This document shows, in pieces, positions 1-4,738 of a stretch of 6,989 nucleotides of DNA. A program made the translations under genes and the position numbers. This DNA comes from Methylococcales bacterium (GTDB lineage Bacteria > Pseudomonadota > Gammaproteobacteria > Methylococcales > Methylomonadaceae): assembly GCA_009692395.1 (NCBI GenBank), contig SHZG01000124.1:1-6989 (forward strand). Reading direction: 5' to 3'. The notes below the pieces were generated by a model that was not told where the DNA came from, did not search any database, and worked only from the letters and a program-made list of their open reading frames with translations. How positions within the stretch are numbered: the first letter of the stretch is position 1; the number at the start of each line of letters is the position of its first letter.

Positions 1-1
1 G

Positions 2-121
2 GAATTCTTGCCGCCTTATTCACCTGACTTAAATCCTATTGCACACAAATGGGCGCAAGCTAAAGCACTTAGAAGAAAGAAAAACTGCTCCACTGATACA
101 CTGTTCTCTCAGCTCTTTTAA
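2..121 (+). CDS. IS630-family transposase, C-terminal fragment with altered active site
   Basis: The reading frame opens at the window edge and encodes 39 residues ending in a TAA at 119-121. It shows the hallmark LPPYSPDLNPI block followed by a W..AKALRRKK stretch, the conserved C-terminal end of IS630-type DDE transposases. In this family the block normally reads NPIE, and the Glu is the third catalytic acid of the DDE triad. Here the codon after NPI is GCA (Ala), so this copy should be unable to cut or join DNA. The N-terminal helix-turn-helix and first two Asp residues are outside the window. Family assignment is firm; inactivity is inferred from the single residue. Confidence 0.82.
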   Translation, partial: EFLPPYSPDLNPIAHKWAQAKALRRKKNCSTDTLFSQLF

Positions 122-133
122 ATCATTTTATTT

Positions 134-146
134 TGCTTTGGCTATA
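134..146 (+). repeat. IS630 terminal inverted repeat, right end
   Basis: TGCTTTGGCTATA here is the exact reverse complement of 6847-6859. A TTAT tetramer 2 bp further inside also matches between the two ends. This is the expected position for a terminal inverted repeat, just beyond the transposase stop codon. Confidence 0.72.
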
Positions 147-215
147 GCAGCTCATAAGGTCTTTTCGGTAAGTGTGATTTTATTCTGCCCGTGATTTTAA
201 TTTATCATCACAGAT

Positions 216-643
216 TTAACCCGCTACCAAAAAGTATTGTAAATCAGCGGTAGCACCTGCTAAATTCCAATCACCACTAGTACGACTTCCTACAAGACCT
301 AGCCCGTTGGTATTGTCGTAAGCTCGTCCAGTGTCATTTGTGGTGTTATAAAAGCCTTTTACCTCGACATTAAAAGCTTATCAATCATTTTACCGATGGC
401 AAGTCCACCACCACCGCCATTACTGGATTTATTATCATCTGTTGCTATAAATGTACCAAAAGGGGCTGCATACCAACGGGTATCAGTCGGTGCAGCAGGT
501 GTGGCAGATGCTTGAACAGGTTCAGCGGGGGGTAATAAGTTAGGTTGTTGCCCTATTACAGGAGCTAGTTCGTCTGCTTGAGCAAGCGGAAAGCCACTTA
601 GGCTAGTTAATACGGCAAGCACAAGTAAGTGTTTTTTTAACAT
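216..643 (-). pseudogene. Outer-membrane beta-barrel protein remnant (OmpA/OprF-like N-terminus), frameshifted and truncated
   Basis: The gene starts with ATG at 643, with an AGGAG six bases upstream, and encodes a clear Sec signal peptide (MLKKHLLVLAVLTSLSG..., probable cleavage after AQA, residue 23). A Pro/Ala-rich linker and a barrel-like segment follow (RWYAAPFGTFIATDD, then a Gly run and LAIGKMIDK). At about 372-377 the frame breaks and hits a stop 4-5 codons later (359-361). Adding one base restores a convincing continuation, FNVEVKGFYNTTNDTG, then AYDNTNGLGLVG, then GDWNLAGATADLQYF, ending at a TAA at 216-218. A CAT codon that lost its A is the simplest explanation. The alternating aromatic/polar pattern fits beta-strands of an outer-membrane barrel, but such barrels need roughly 170 or more residues and this one stops after about 140 including signal and linker. 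The missing 3' end lies towards the IS630 end 70 bp away. The exact family is uncertain; its status as a broken secreted barrel gene is well supported. Confidence 0.7.
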
Positions 644-985
644 GACATTCTCCTAGAGGAGGTTTATATAACCTACTGTTTTTATTGTACTTGCTAAATA
701 AATACCCTGCAATGTTAATGCTCTGGACAGCTTTAATTAAATAACCACTTTGAAATCACAAAGCGTTGTAAGCTAACTAGAGTGTAGTGAAACTCATCAT
801 CATAATGACAAGGGTGGGGGTCGTTGGCAGTCGTAGCCATGCGGAAACGGGTACACATTTACTTTGGTGTCTTAAACCAATTGTCTTTGAGAAATTTAGC
901 GGGTGAATTGCTGGAACTCCAAAAATTAGGTTTTTTGAATGAACAATGGGGTTGCGGGTTACACTGCGATAACCCGCCCTATTAC
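644..985. other. Intergenic stretch without a convincing gene
   Basis: No convincing gene is visible here. A plus-strand open frame of 69 codons (824-1033) has no ribosome-binding site, resembles no protein I know, and overlaps the 3' end of the minus-strand gene. The part next to 643 should carry the promoter of the broken outer-membrane gene. A small hairpin is possible where CTTTG and CAAAG flank AAATCA (about 750-765), and a stronger one lies at 954-977. The stretch 811-830 (AGGGTGGGGGTCG) is unusually G-rich. It may be degraded coding or mobile DNA. Confidence 0.5.
954..977. repeat. Short palindrome, possible terminator of the minus-strand gene
   Basis: GCGGGTTA and TAACCCGC form a perfect 8-bp stem around the 8-nt loop CACTGCGA. 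It lies 9 bp beyond the stop codon of the minus-strand gene ending at 986, where a terminator would sit, but no T-run follows on that strand. Its GGGTTA...TAACCC core resembles the arms of the larger repeat at 2989-3067, so it may be a divergent single-arm copy of that family. Confidence 0.5.
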
Positions 986-1501
986 TTAATGAACTGTATC
1001 AGGCATGAACTCTTCGTAAATGTTGTCCAATAAACGCGTTACCATAAATAATATATTGTAGGTGATGCCGCCTGCCACTTGTTGAGCGTGGCTTTTACCT
1101 GCCGTCTCGTGAATCACTAGCCCGATAAATTCCAGCAATTCAATTTGGGCTTGATCTTTTAAATCAACTTGCCCATGTTCATTAACTTGAGTTTGAGCTT
1201 TTATATCGCCTTCCATCGAGGTCATTTTTTGATGTAGCCATTGTGCGCTGACAACATTGGCAGGCAATTCTCCAAATACTTGCTTGTAAACATAGATAAC
1301 GTCGAAACAAGTATCCATAAAGACCTGACACATTTTTTTGCTTTGCGATTCAATTGCCATCGGAAAACCTGCTAACAGCATTTGCCCAATGGCAGGCTGA
1401 TCTTGACAAAATTTGCTCAGAAACGTACTTGCTTGTTCTTCGGTGAGGCTTCTTGCTTGTTGAATGGCATTAAAAACATCTGCTTTTGATAAAATTTTCA
1501 T
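986..1501 (-). CDS. Hypothetical protein of 171 residues, probably cytoplasmic
   Basis: I do not recognise this protein. It starts with MKILSKADVFNAIQQARSLTEEQ, has no signal peptide, and appears largely alpha-helical. It has three cysteines (C32, C58, C65) in the N-terminal half, a polar Gln/Lys-rich middle (about residues 94-120), and two amphipathic or hydrophobic stretches near the C-terminus (about 120-131 and 144-160) before an acidic tail. The ATG at 1501 was preferred over one at 1603. The upstream extension would be translated from the repeat element at 1589-1810 and its flank, and it looks unlike protein. The ribosome-binding site is weak (GGCGA about 10 nt upstream). It is transcribed away from the cluster starting at 1949, so the 447 bp between them must hold both promoters as well as the repeat element. 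Length and residue composition look like a real gene. Confidence 0.65.
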   Translation of the reverse strand: MKILSKADVFNAIQQARSLTEEQASTFLSKFCQDQPAIGQMLLAGFPMAIESQSKKMCQVFMDTCFDVIYVYKQVFGELPANVVSAQWLHQKMTSMEGDIKAQTQVNEHGQVDLKDQAQIELLEFIGLVIHETAGKSHAQQVAGGITYNILFMVTRLLDNIYEEFMPDTVH

Positions 1502-1575
1502 GGTGATTATTCGCCGTTGTCGATAAGATTTTGCATGATATAACAAGCAAATGTGAATACCAAGTGTAGAGTGAG

Positions 1576-1588
1576 GTGAAGTACAAGC
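1576..1588 (+). repeat. Left copy of 13-bp direct repeat flanking the MITE-like element
   Basis: GTGAAGTACAAGC is repeated exactly at 1811-1823. The two copies immediately abut the inverted ends of the element between them, the arrangement expected of a target-site duplication. Position +14 differs (A here, C in the right copy), and then CCCA follows both. Confidence 0.62.
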
Positions 1589-1810
1589 ACCCATAGGCAT
1601 CAACTTAAGAAATTTAATAAATAAAACAACAAGATAATCGTTACAACGCTCTGCGTTGTAATGCTACCGAAGACGCTCTAGCGTCTTCATTATGTGTTAC
1701 AGGGCGCTGGAGCGTCCACTCACGCATTCCAACGCAGAGCGATTGGAACGATATGTTTTTATTAAATTATTAATTATTATGCAAGTTTCTTTAAATTGAT
1801 GCGTATGGGA
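1589..1810. mobile_element. MITE-like nested palindromic element, 222 bp, no coding capacity
   Basis: The ends are imperfect inverted repeats. The left end runs ACCCATAGGCATCAACTTAAG and the right end, on the opposite strand, TCCCATACGCATCAATTTAA, about 24 bp with three mismatches and one gap. Outside both ends is the 13-bp direct repeat GTGAAGTACAAGC. Inside, two AT-rich arms surround a GC-richer core of four hairpins (1639-1750). There is no open frame that could encode a transposase, so it would have to be moved in trans. It sits between two divergent genes and probably overlaps their control regions. Apparent 5' extensions of both neighbours into this element should be disregarded. It resembles non-autonomous palindromic elements in general; I cannot name a family. 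Confidence 0.62.
1639..1750. repeat. Core of four consecutive hairpins inside the MITE-like element
   Basis: Hairpin 1 (1641-1661) is TTACAACGC, loop TCT, then GCGTTGTAA. Hairpin 2 (1669-1688) is GAAGACGCT, loop CT, then AGCGTCTTC. Hairpin 3 (1702-1717) is GGGCGCT, loop GG, then AGCGTCC with one G-T pair. Hairpin 4 (about 1727-1748) is TTCCAACGC, loop AGA, then GCGATTGGAA with one bulged A. Hairpins 1 and 4 are also inverted copies of each other: 1639-1664 against 1724-1750, with few mismatches and one gap. The whole core can therefore fold as a cruciform or cloverleaf on either strand. Confidence 0.8.
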
Positions 1811-1823
1811 GTGAAGTACAAGC
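1811..1823 (+). repeat. Right copy of 13-bp direct repeat flanking the MITE-like element
   Basis: GTGAAGTACAAGC here is identical to 1576-1588 and in the same orientation. It directly follows the right inverted end (...TATGGGA). Confidence 0.62.
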
Positions 1824-1948
1824 CCCCACCCACGCTACCATTTCCTCAGTGTCTCGCAACACCACACCGTGTAAACTATAAAAAACCACGGTTTAGCTAT
1901 AAAATACTCGCTTTTTACTCACAAACTCAAAACCCTAAGGAGTTCACT

Positions 1949-2359
1949 ATGAACCAACAAGACAGCATTACACTGGTGGAAAATTATTATGCGGCGTTTA
2001 ACGGCGGTGATATGGATACTTTTTTAAGTTTGCTTACCGATGATGTCATTCATGATATTAACCAAGGTAGACGGGAAATTGGTAAAGAAGCCTTTACCCA
2101 GTTCATGGCGTGTATGAACCATAACTATAAAGAACAGTTGGTTGATATGGTGATTATGGCATCGGCTGACGGTAGCCGTGCAGCGGCTGAATTTGTGGTA
2201 TTGGGCGAATATTTAAGAACCGATGAAGGTCTACCTGAAGCACAAGGGCAAAAATATAAATTACCAGCGGGCGCGTTTTTTGATATTCGTGATGGTAAAG
2301 TGGCGCGTATAACTAATTATTACAACCTGCAAGATTGGATTTCTCAAGTCGGCGGTTAA
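1949..2359 (+). CDS. SnoaL-like / ketosteroid isomerase-related protein (NTF2 fold), 136 aa
   Basis: The start at 1949 has a strong AAGGAG at 1937-1942, six bases upstream. The in-frame ATG further up at 1796 falls in the repeat element and is rejected. The protein begins with a helix containing VENYYAAFNGGDMDTFLSLLTDDVIHDIN, the classic opening of NTF2-like proteins: a helix, then the strand bearing the Asp/His positions of the pocket. It continues with GRREIGKEAFTQFM, a beta-sheet segment (AAAEFVVLGEY), and the closing strands FFDIRDGKVARITNYYN. Length and layout match the small ketosteroid isomerase-related family. No signal peptide is present, so it should act in the cytoplasm. Members bind or isomerise small hydrophobic molecules; the substrate here cannot be read from sequence. 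It is 64 bp upstream of, and in line with, the SRPBCC genes and could be their first co-transcribed gene. Confidence 0.8.
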   Translation: MNQQDSITLVENYYAAFNGGDMDTFLSLLTDDVIHDINQGRREIGKEAFTQFMACMNHNYKEQLVDMVIMASADGSRAAAEFVVLGEYLRTDEGLPEAQGQKYKLPAGAFFDIRDGKVARITNYYNLQDWISQVGG

Positions 2360-2423
2360 TTGTGTTATTGTCGTAGTTTGGAGTCATCCATGCTACCCTG
2401 TTTTGTTTTACGAGGAATGAATT

Positions 2424-2978
2424 ATGAAAAAATATTTGGCTCTGCCCTTGTGCTTGTTCAGCGCATTTGCTTACGCACATGGCCCCGTTCGTCAAGATAC
2501 TGATGAAACCATTACTATTAATGCCCCTGCGGAAAAAGTCTGGGGCATTATTAAAAATTACGGTGATATGTCATGGTTACCGCCTATTACAAGCACCGAT
2601 ATTAAAGGCGGCAACGAAAAGGGCGCGATACGCGTTTTGACGTTAAAAGACGGTGGTACGATTACCGAAGAATTGAAAAAATACGATGAGTCGAAAATGT
2701 CATACTCGTACAAAATTACCGAAATGAGCGATGCTAAAACCATTACTCATGCAGGCAAAGCAGAACAAGTACCTGTTGTGCCTGTTGCGAATTATTCAGC
2801 AACGATTACGGTAGAACCTCAAGGCGCGAACAGTTCTGTGCATTGGAAAGCAGGTTATTACCGCGCTTACACCAACAACGAGCCACCTGAAGAAATGAAT
2901 GAAGCCACTGCGAATGCAGCGATTAAAGGCATTTTCACGGCTGGTTTGAACAATCTGAAAGCCTTGGCTGAAAAATAG
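2424..2978 (+). CDS. Secreted SRPBCC-fold protein, MxaD-like (copy 1), 184 aa
   Basis: The start has GAGGAA at 2412-2417. A short Sec signal peptide (MKKYLALPLCLFSAFAYA) should be cut after residue 18, leaving His19 as the mature N-terminus (HGPVRQD). The mature domain shows the START/SRPBCC pattern: DETITINAPAEKVWGIIKNYGDM (first strand and helix), RVLTLKDGGTITEEL, MSYSYKITEM, then VANYSATITVEP and a long C-terminal helix (NEATANAAIKGIFTAGLNNLKALAEK). This matches MxaD-type periplasmic proteins, where MxaD is reported to help methanol dehydrogenase pass electrons to its cytochrome. That role is family knowledge; no dehydrogenase is in view. It is a tandem paralogue of 3089-3655, and the pocket-side segment differs most (SWLPPITSTDIKGG against AAWHSDVFTSPAEGG), suggesting different ligands or partners. 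Confidence 0.8.
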   Translation: MKKYLALPLCLFSAFAYAHGPVRQDTDETITINAPAEKVWGIIKNYGDMSWLPPITSTDIKGGNEKGAIRVLTLKDGGTITEELKKYDESKMSYSYKITEMSDAKTITHAGKAEQVPVVPVANYSATITVEPQGANSSVHWKAGYYRAYTNNEPPEEMNEATANAAIKGIFTAGLNNLKALAEK

Positions 2979-2988
2979 TTCGCAATTC

Positions 2989-3067
2989 GTAGGTTGGGTT
3001 AGGCGGTAGCCGTAACCCAACATATTGCAGATAAATGTTGGGTGACGCTATCGCTAACCCAACCTAC
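2989..3067. repeat. 79-bp double nested palindrome between the two SRPBCC genes
   Basis: The outer arms are GTAGGTTGGGTTAG and CTAACCCAACCTAC, perfect inverted copies. Each half is itself palindromic: TTGGGTTA...TAACCCAA on the left, and TTGGGTGA...CTAACCCAA on the right, where one position differs. The spacer is about 13 nt and AT-rich. This is a REP-like or MITE-like intergenic repeat. It begins 10 bp after the first gene's stop and ends 21 bp before the second gene's start, so it could attenuate or stabilise the shared transcript. A Met codon inside it (3035) lies in frame with the next gene but precedes that gene's real signal peptide and is not its start. Confidence 0.85.
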
Positions 3068-3088
3068 ACTACTCAAGAGACCATCATT

Positions 3089-3655
3089 ATGAAAAAAATC
3101 CTGTTACCCTTAACCGCTGCTTTATTGTTATTCACTGGCTTAGCAAACGCGCATGGTCCTGTGCGTCAAGACACTGATGAAACTATCACCATTAATGCGC
3201 CTGCGGAAAAAGTCTGGGGTTTAATTAAAGATTTTGGTGATATTGCCGCATGGCATTCTGACGTTTTCACTTCACCCGCTGAAGGCGGTAATTTGAAAGG
3301 TGGTAAACGCATATTGACCTTAAAAGACGGTAATACTGTCACCGAAGAACTGAAAAAATATGACGAAGCCAGTATGTCTTACTCCTATAAAATTACCGAT
3401 ATGACTATCGTAAAAACCATTAACTATGCAGGCGTAGATGAAAAAGTGCCTGCCATTCCTGTGGCTAATTTTTCTGCCACTATCACCGTTGCACCTAAAG
3501 GCGATAACAGCGAAGTGACGTGGAAAGCAGGTTATTACCGCGCTTACACCAACAACAATCCACCTGAAGAAATGAATGAAGCCACTGCTAATACAGCGGT
3601 TAAGTCATTTGTAATGACTGGTTTGCTTGAACTGAAAAAACTAGCTGAGAAATAA
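3089..3655 (+). CDS. Secreted SRPBCC-fold protein, MxaD-like (copy 2), 188 aa
   Basis: The start at 3089 opens a textbook Sec signal peptide (MKKILLPLTAALLLFTGLANA, cut after residue 21), leaving the same mature N-terminus HGPVRQDTDETITINAPAEK as copy 1. A weak AAGAGA lies about 9 nt upstream. The domain order is as in copy 1: KVWGLIKDFGDIAAWH, then RILTLKDGNTVTEEL, MSYSYKITDM, VANFSATITVAP, WKAGYYRAYTNNNPPEEMNEATAN, and a C-terminal helix ending LKKLAEK. The AAWH segment matches what I remember as usual for MxaD relatives, so this copy looks closer to the ancestral type. It should be periplasmic. The beta-propeller gene starts 4 nt after its stop, which suggests translational coupling and a shared job. 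Confidence 0.82.
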   Translation: MKKILLPLTAALLLFTGLANAHGPVRQDTDETITINAPAEKVWGLIKDFGDIAAWHSDVFTSPAEGGNLKGGKRILTLKDGNTVTEELKKYDEASMSYSYKITDMTIVKTINYAGVDEKVPAIPVANFSATITVAPKGDNSEVTWKAGYYRAYTNNNPPEEMNEATANTAVKSFVMTGLLELKKLAEK

Positions 3656-3659
3656 AACC

Positions 3660-4619
3660 ATGTTCAGACTGAATCACCGTGTGGCAATAATCGGGCTTAC
3701 GCTGGCAATATCATCGACATCACTGACTGCCGCGCCGTTTGCTTATATCAGCAATCAATTGGCAGACAGTGTGTCGATTATCGACCTCGCTACCAATAAA
3801 GTAGTGAACACCATTGCTGTGAATGGCAAACCCGCAGGCGTAGCGGTATCGCCGAACGGTGATAAAGTCTATATCAGCACCCCAGAAGCCCACGGTTTTG
3901 CAGTCATTGATGCCAGAAAACAGCAATTGTTAACCACCGTTAAAACCAGCGAGGGCGCGTTAGGTATTACCGCTGCCCCCGATGGCAAACGTATCTACGT
4001 CGCTGATTGGTTTGTCAACACAGTGTCGGTGCTGGACGCGGAAAGCTTAGAGCTTATCAAGACGATTACCGTAGGGCAATCGCCCTCAGGGCTAGTAGTG
4101 AGTCAAGATAATCACTGGCTATATGTCGCTAACCGATTGGATAATTCTGTTTCACAGATAGACACCAAAACCCTCGTTGTGAAAAAAACCACGCCCGTTG
4201 GACAGCATCCATTTGGTCTAGCGATAGACTCAACAGGCACACGCGTGTATGCCGTTAATGTTGAAAGTGATGATGTGACTGTGTTGGACACAGCACAAAT
4301 GAAAGCCATTGCCAGCATTAAAGTCGGCGCGTTACCTTACGCAGCAACCTTGGCGTTAAATGATAGCCGCTTATTCGTCACCAATATGGATGACGGCACA
4401 GTGTCGGTGATTGATACCGATACCTTAACCAACATCGGTTTAATTGAAGTCGGTGAAAAGCCCGAAGGTATCGGCACCCATACCGATGACCGTCATATCT
4501 ATGTCGCCAACTGGTTTGATAAAAATGTCTCGGTGATAGATGGCAAAACGCTACAAACACAAGGCACGATTACCACTGCTCGCGGCAGTCGCGCATTTGG
4601 ACAATTTATTGCTAAATAA
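3660..4619 (+). CDS. Secreted seven-bladed YVTN/YncE-type beta-propeller protein, 319 aa
   Basis: The first 25 residues form a signal peptide (MFRLNHRVAIIGLTLAISST..., cut near TAA-PFAY), placing it in the periplasm or outside. The rest is seven repeats of about 40 residues with the pattern (V/I)YVAN...(N)(S/T)VSVID..T......I.VG..P.G.A......G. Visible blade starts include AYISNQLADSVSIID, IYVADWFVNTVSVLD, LYVANRLDNSVSQID, VYAVNVESDDVTVLD, LFVTNMDDGTVSVID and IYVANWFDKNVSVID. The second blade is the most divergent (ISTPEAHGFAVID). Such propellers bind partners or ligands without a conserved catalytic site. One subgroup accompanies PQQ-dependent alcohol oxidation, which would suit the MxaD-like neighbours, but I cannot prove membership. 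The ATG is 4 nt after the previous stop with only a weak GAGA as ribosome-binding site, so translation probably relies on coupling. A hairpin follows 5 bp after the stop. Confidence 0.83.
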   Translation: MFRLNHRVAIIGLTLAISSTSLTAAPFAYISNQLADSVSIIDLATNKVVNTIAVNGKPAGVAVSPNGDKVYISTPEAHGFAVIDARKQQLLTTVKTSEGALGITAAPDGKRIYVADWFVNTVSVLDAESLELIKTITVGQSPSGLVVSQDNHWLYVANRLDNSVSQIDTKTLVVKKTTPVGQHPFGLAIDSTGTRVYAVNVESDDVTVLDTAQMKAIASIKVGALPYAATLALNDSRLFVTNMDDGTVSVIDTDTLTNIGLIEVGEKPEGIGTHTDDRHIYVANWFDKNVSVIDGKTLQTQGTITTARGSRAFGQFIAK

Positions 4620-4624
4620 AGAAG

Positions 4625-4648
4625 TAGGCGCGAATTTATTCGCGCCTA
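4625..4648 (+). terminator. Perfect 11-bp hairpin after the beta-propeller gene
   Basis: TAGGCGCGAAT and ATTCGCGCCTA pair perfectly around a 2-nt TT loop, starting 5 bp after the stop codon. The stem is GC-rich and well placed to end the cluster. No T-run follows (TCATCACACG), so it is either an imperfect intrinsic terminator or a 3'-end stabilising hairpin. Confidence 0.6.
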
Positions 4649-4738
4649 TCATCACACGCCCACTGTAAATATTTAGGCAACACATTGTTTTGCTAAAATA
4701 ACCTCCCACGCACGTTTAAATACAAAAATATTAATATC

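Larger units (their letters stand above)
1..146 (+). mobile_element. IS630-family insertion sequence, right-hand end
   Basis: This is the 3' end of an IS630/Tc1-mariner-type element running in from outside the window. It contains the last 39 transposase codons (2-121), then a 25-nt tail ending in TGCTTTGGCTATA (134-146). The reverse complement of that 13-mer starts the second element at 6847. IS630 elements transpose into TA dinucleotides, and both ends finish in TATA, so the exact boundary (144 or 146) cannot be fixed. The rest of the element lies outside the window. Confidence 0.8.

Noticed and set aside
811..825. GGGTGGGGG shared with the complement of 1822-1831 as a third copy of the MITE flank.
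   Set aside because: Only about nine low-complexity bases match and the 13-bp repeat itself is absent.
824..1033. Plus-strand open frame of 69 codons.
   Set aside because: There is no ribosome-binding site and no recognisable protein pattern; it runs through a palindrome and overlaps the 3' end of the better-supported minus-strand gene.
1502..1603. Longer start for the minus-strand hypothetical gene.
   Set aside because: The extension is translated from the end of the MITE-like element and its flanking repeat and does not look like protein; the ATG at 1501 is preferred.
1639..1750. Repeated stems considered as a CRISPR array.
   Set aside because: The units are palindromes of differing sequence, with no regular spacers and no cas genes; they fit a folded mobile repeat.
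1870..1910. Sigma-70 promoter (TATAAA at about 1898) for the NTF2-like gene.
   Set aside because: The region is AT-rich and no acceptable -35 box lies at the right spacing, so the call would be arbitrary.
1796..1948. Longer start for the NTF2-like gene.
   Set aside because: The extension begins in the repeat element, while ATG 1949 has a strong AAGGAG at proper spacing and fits the family's usual length.
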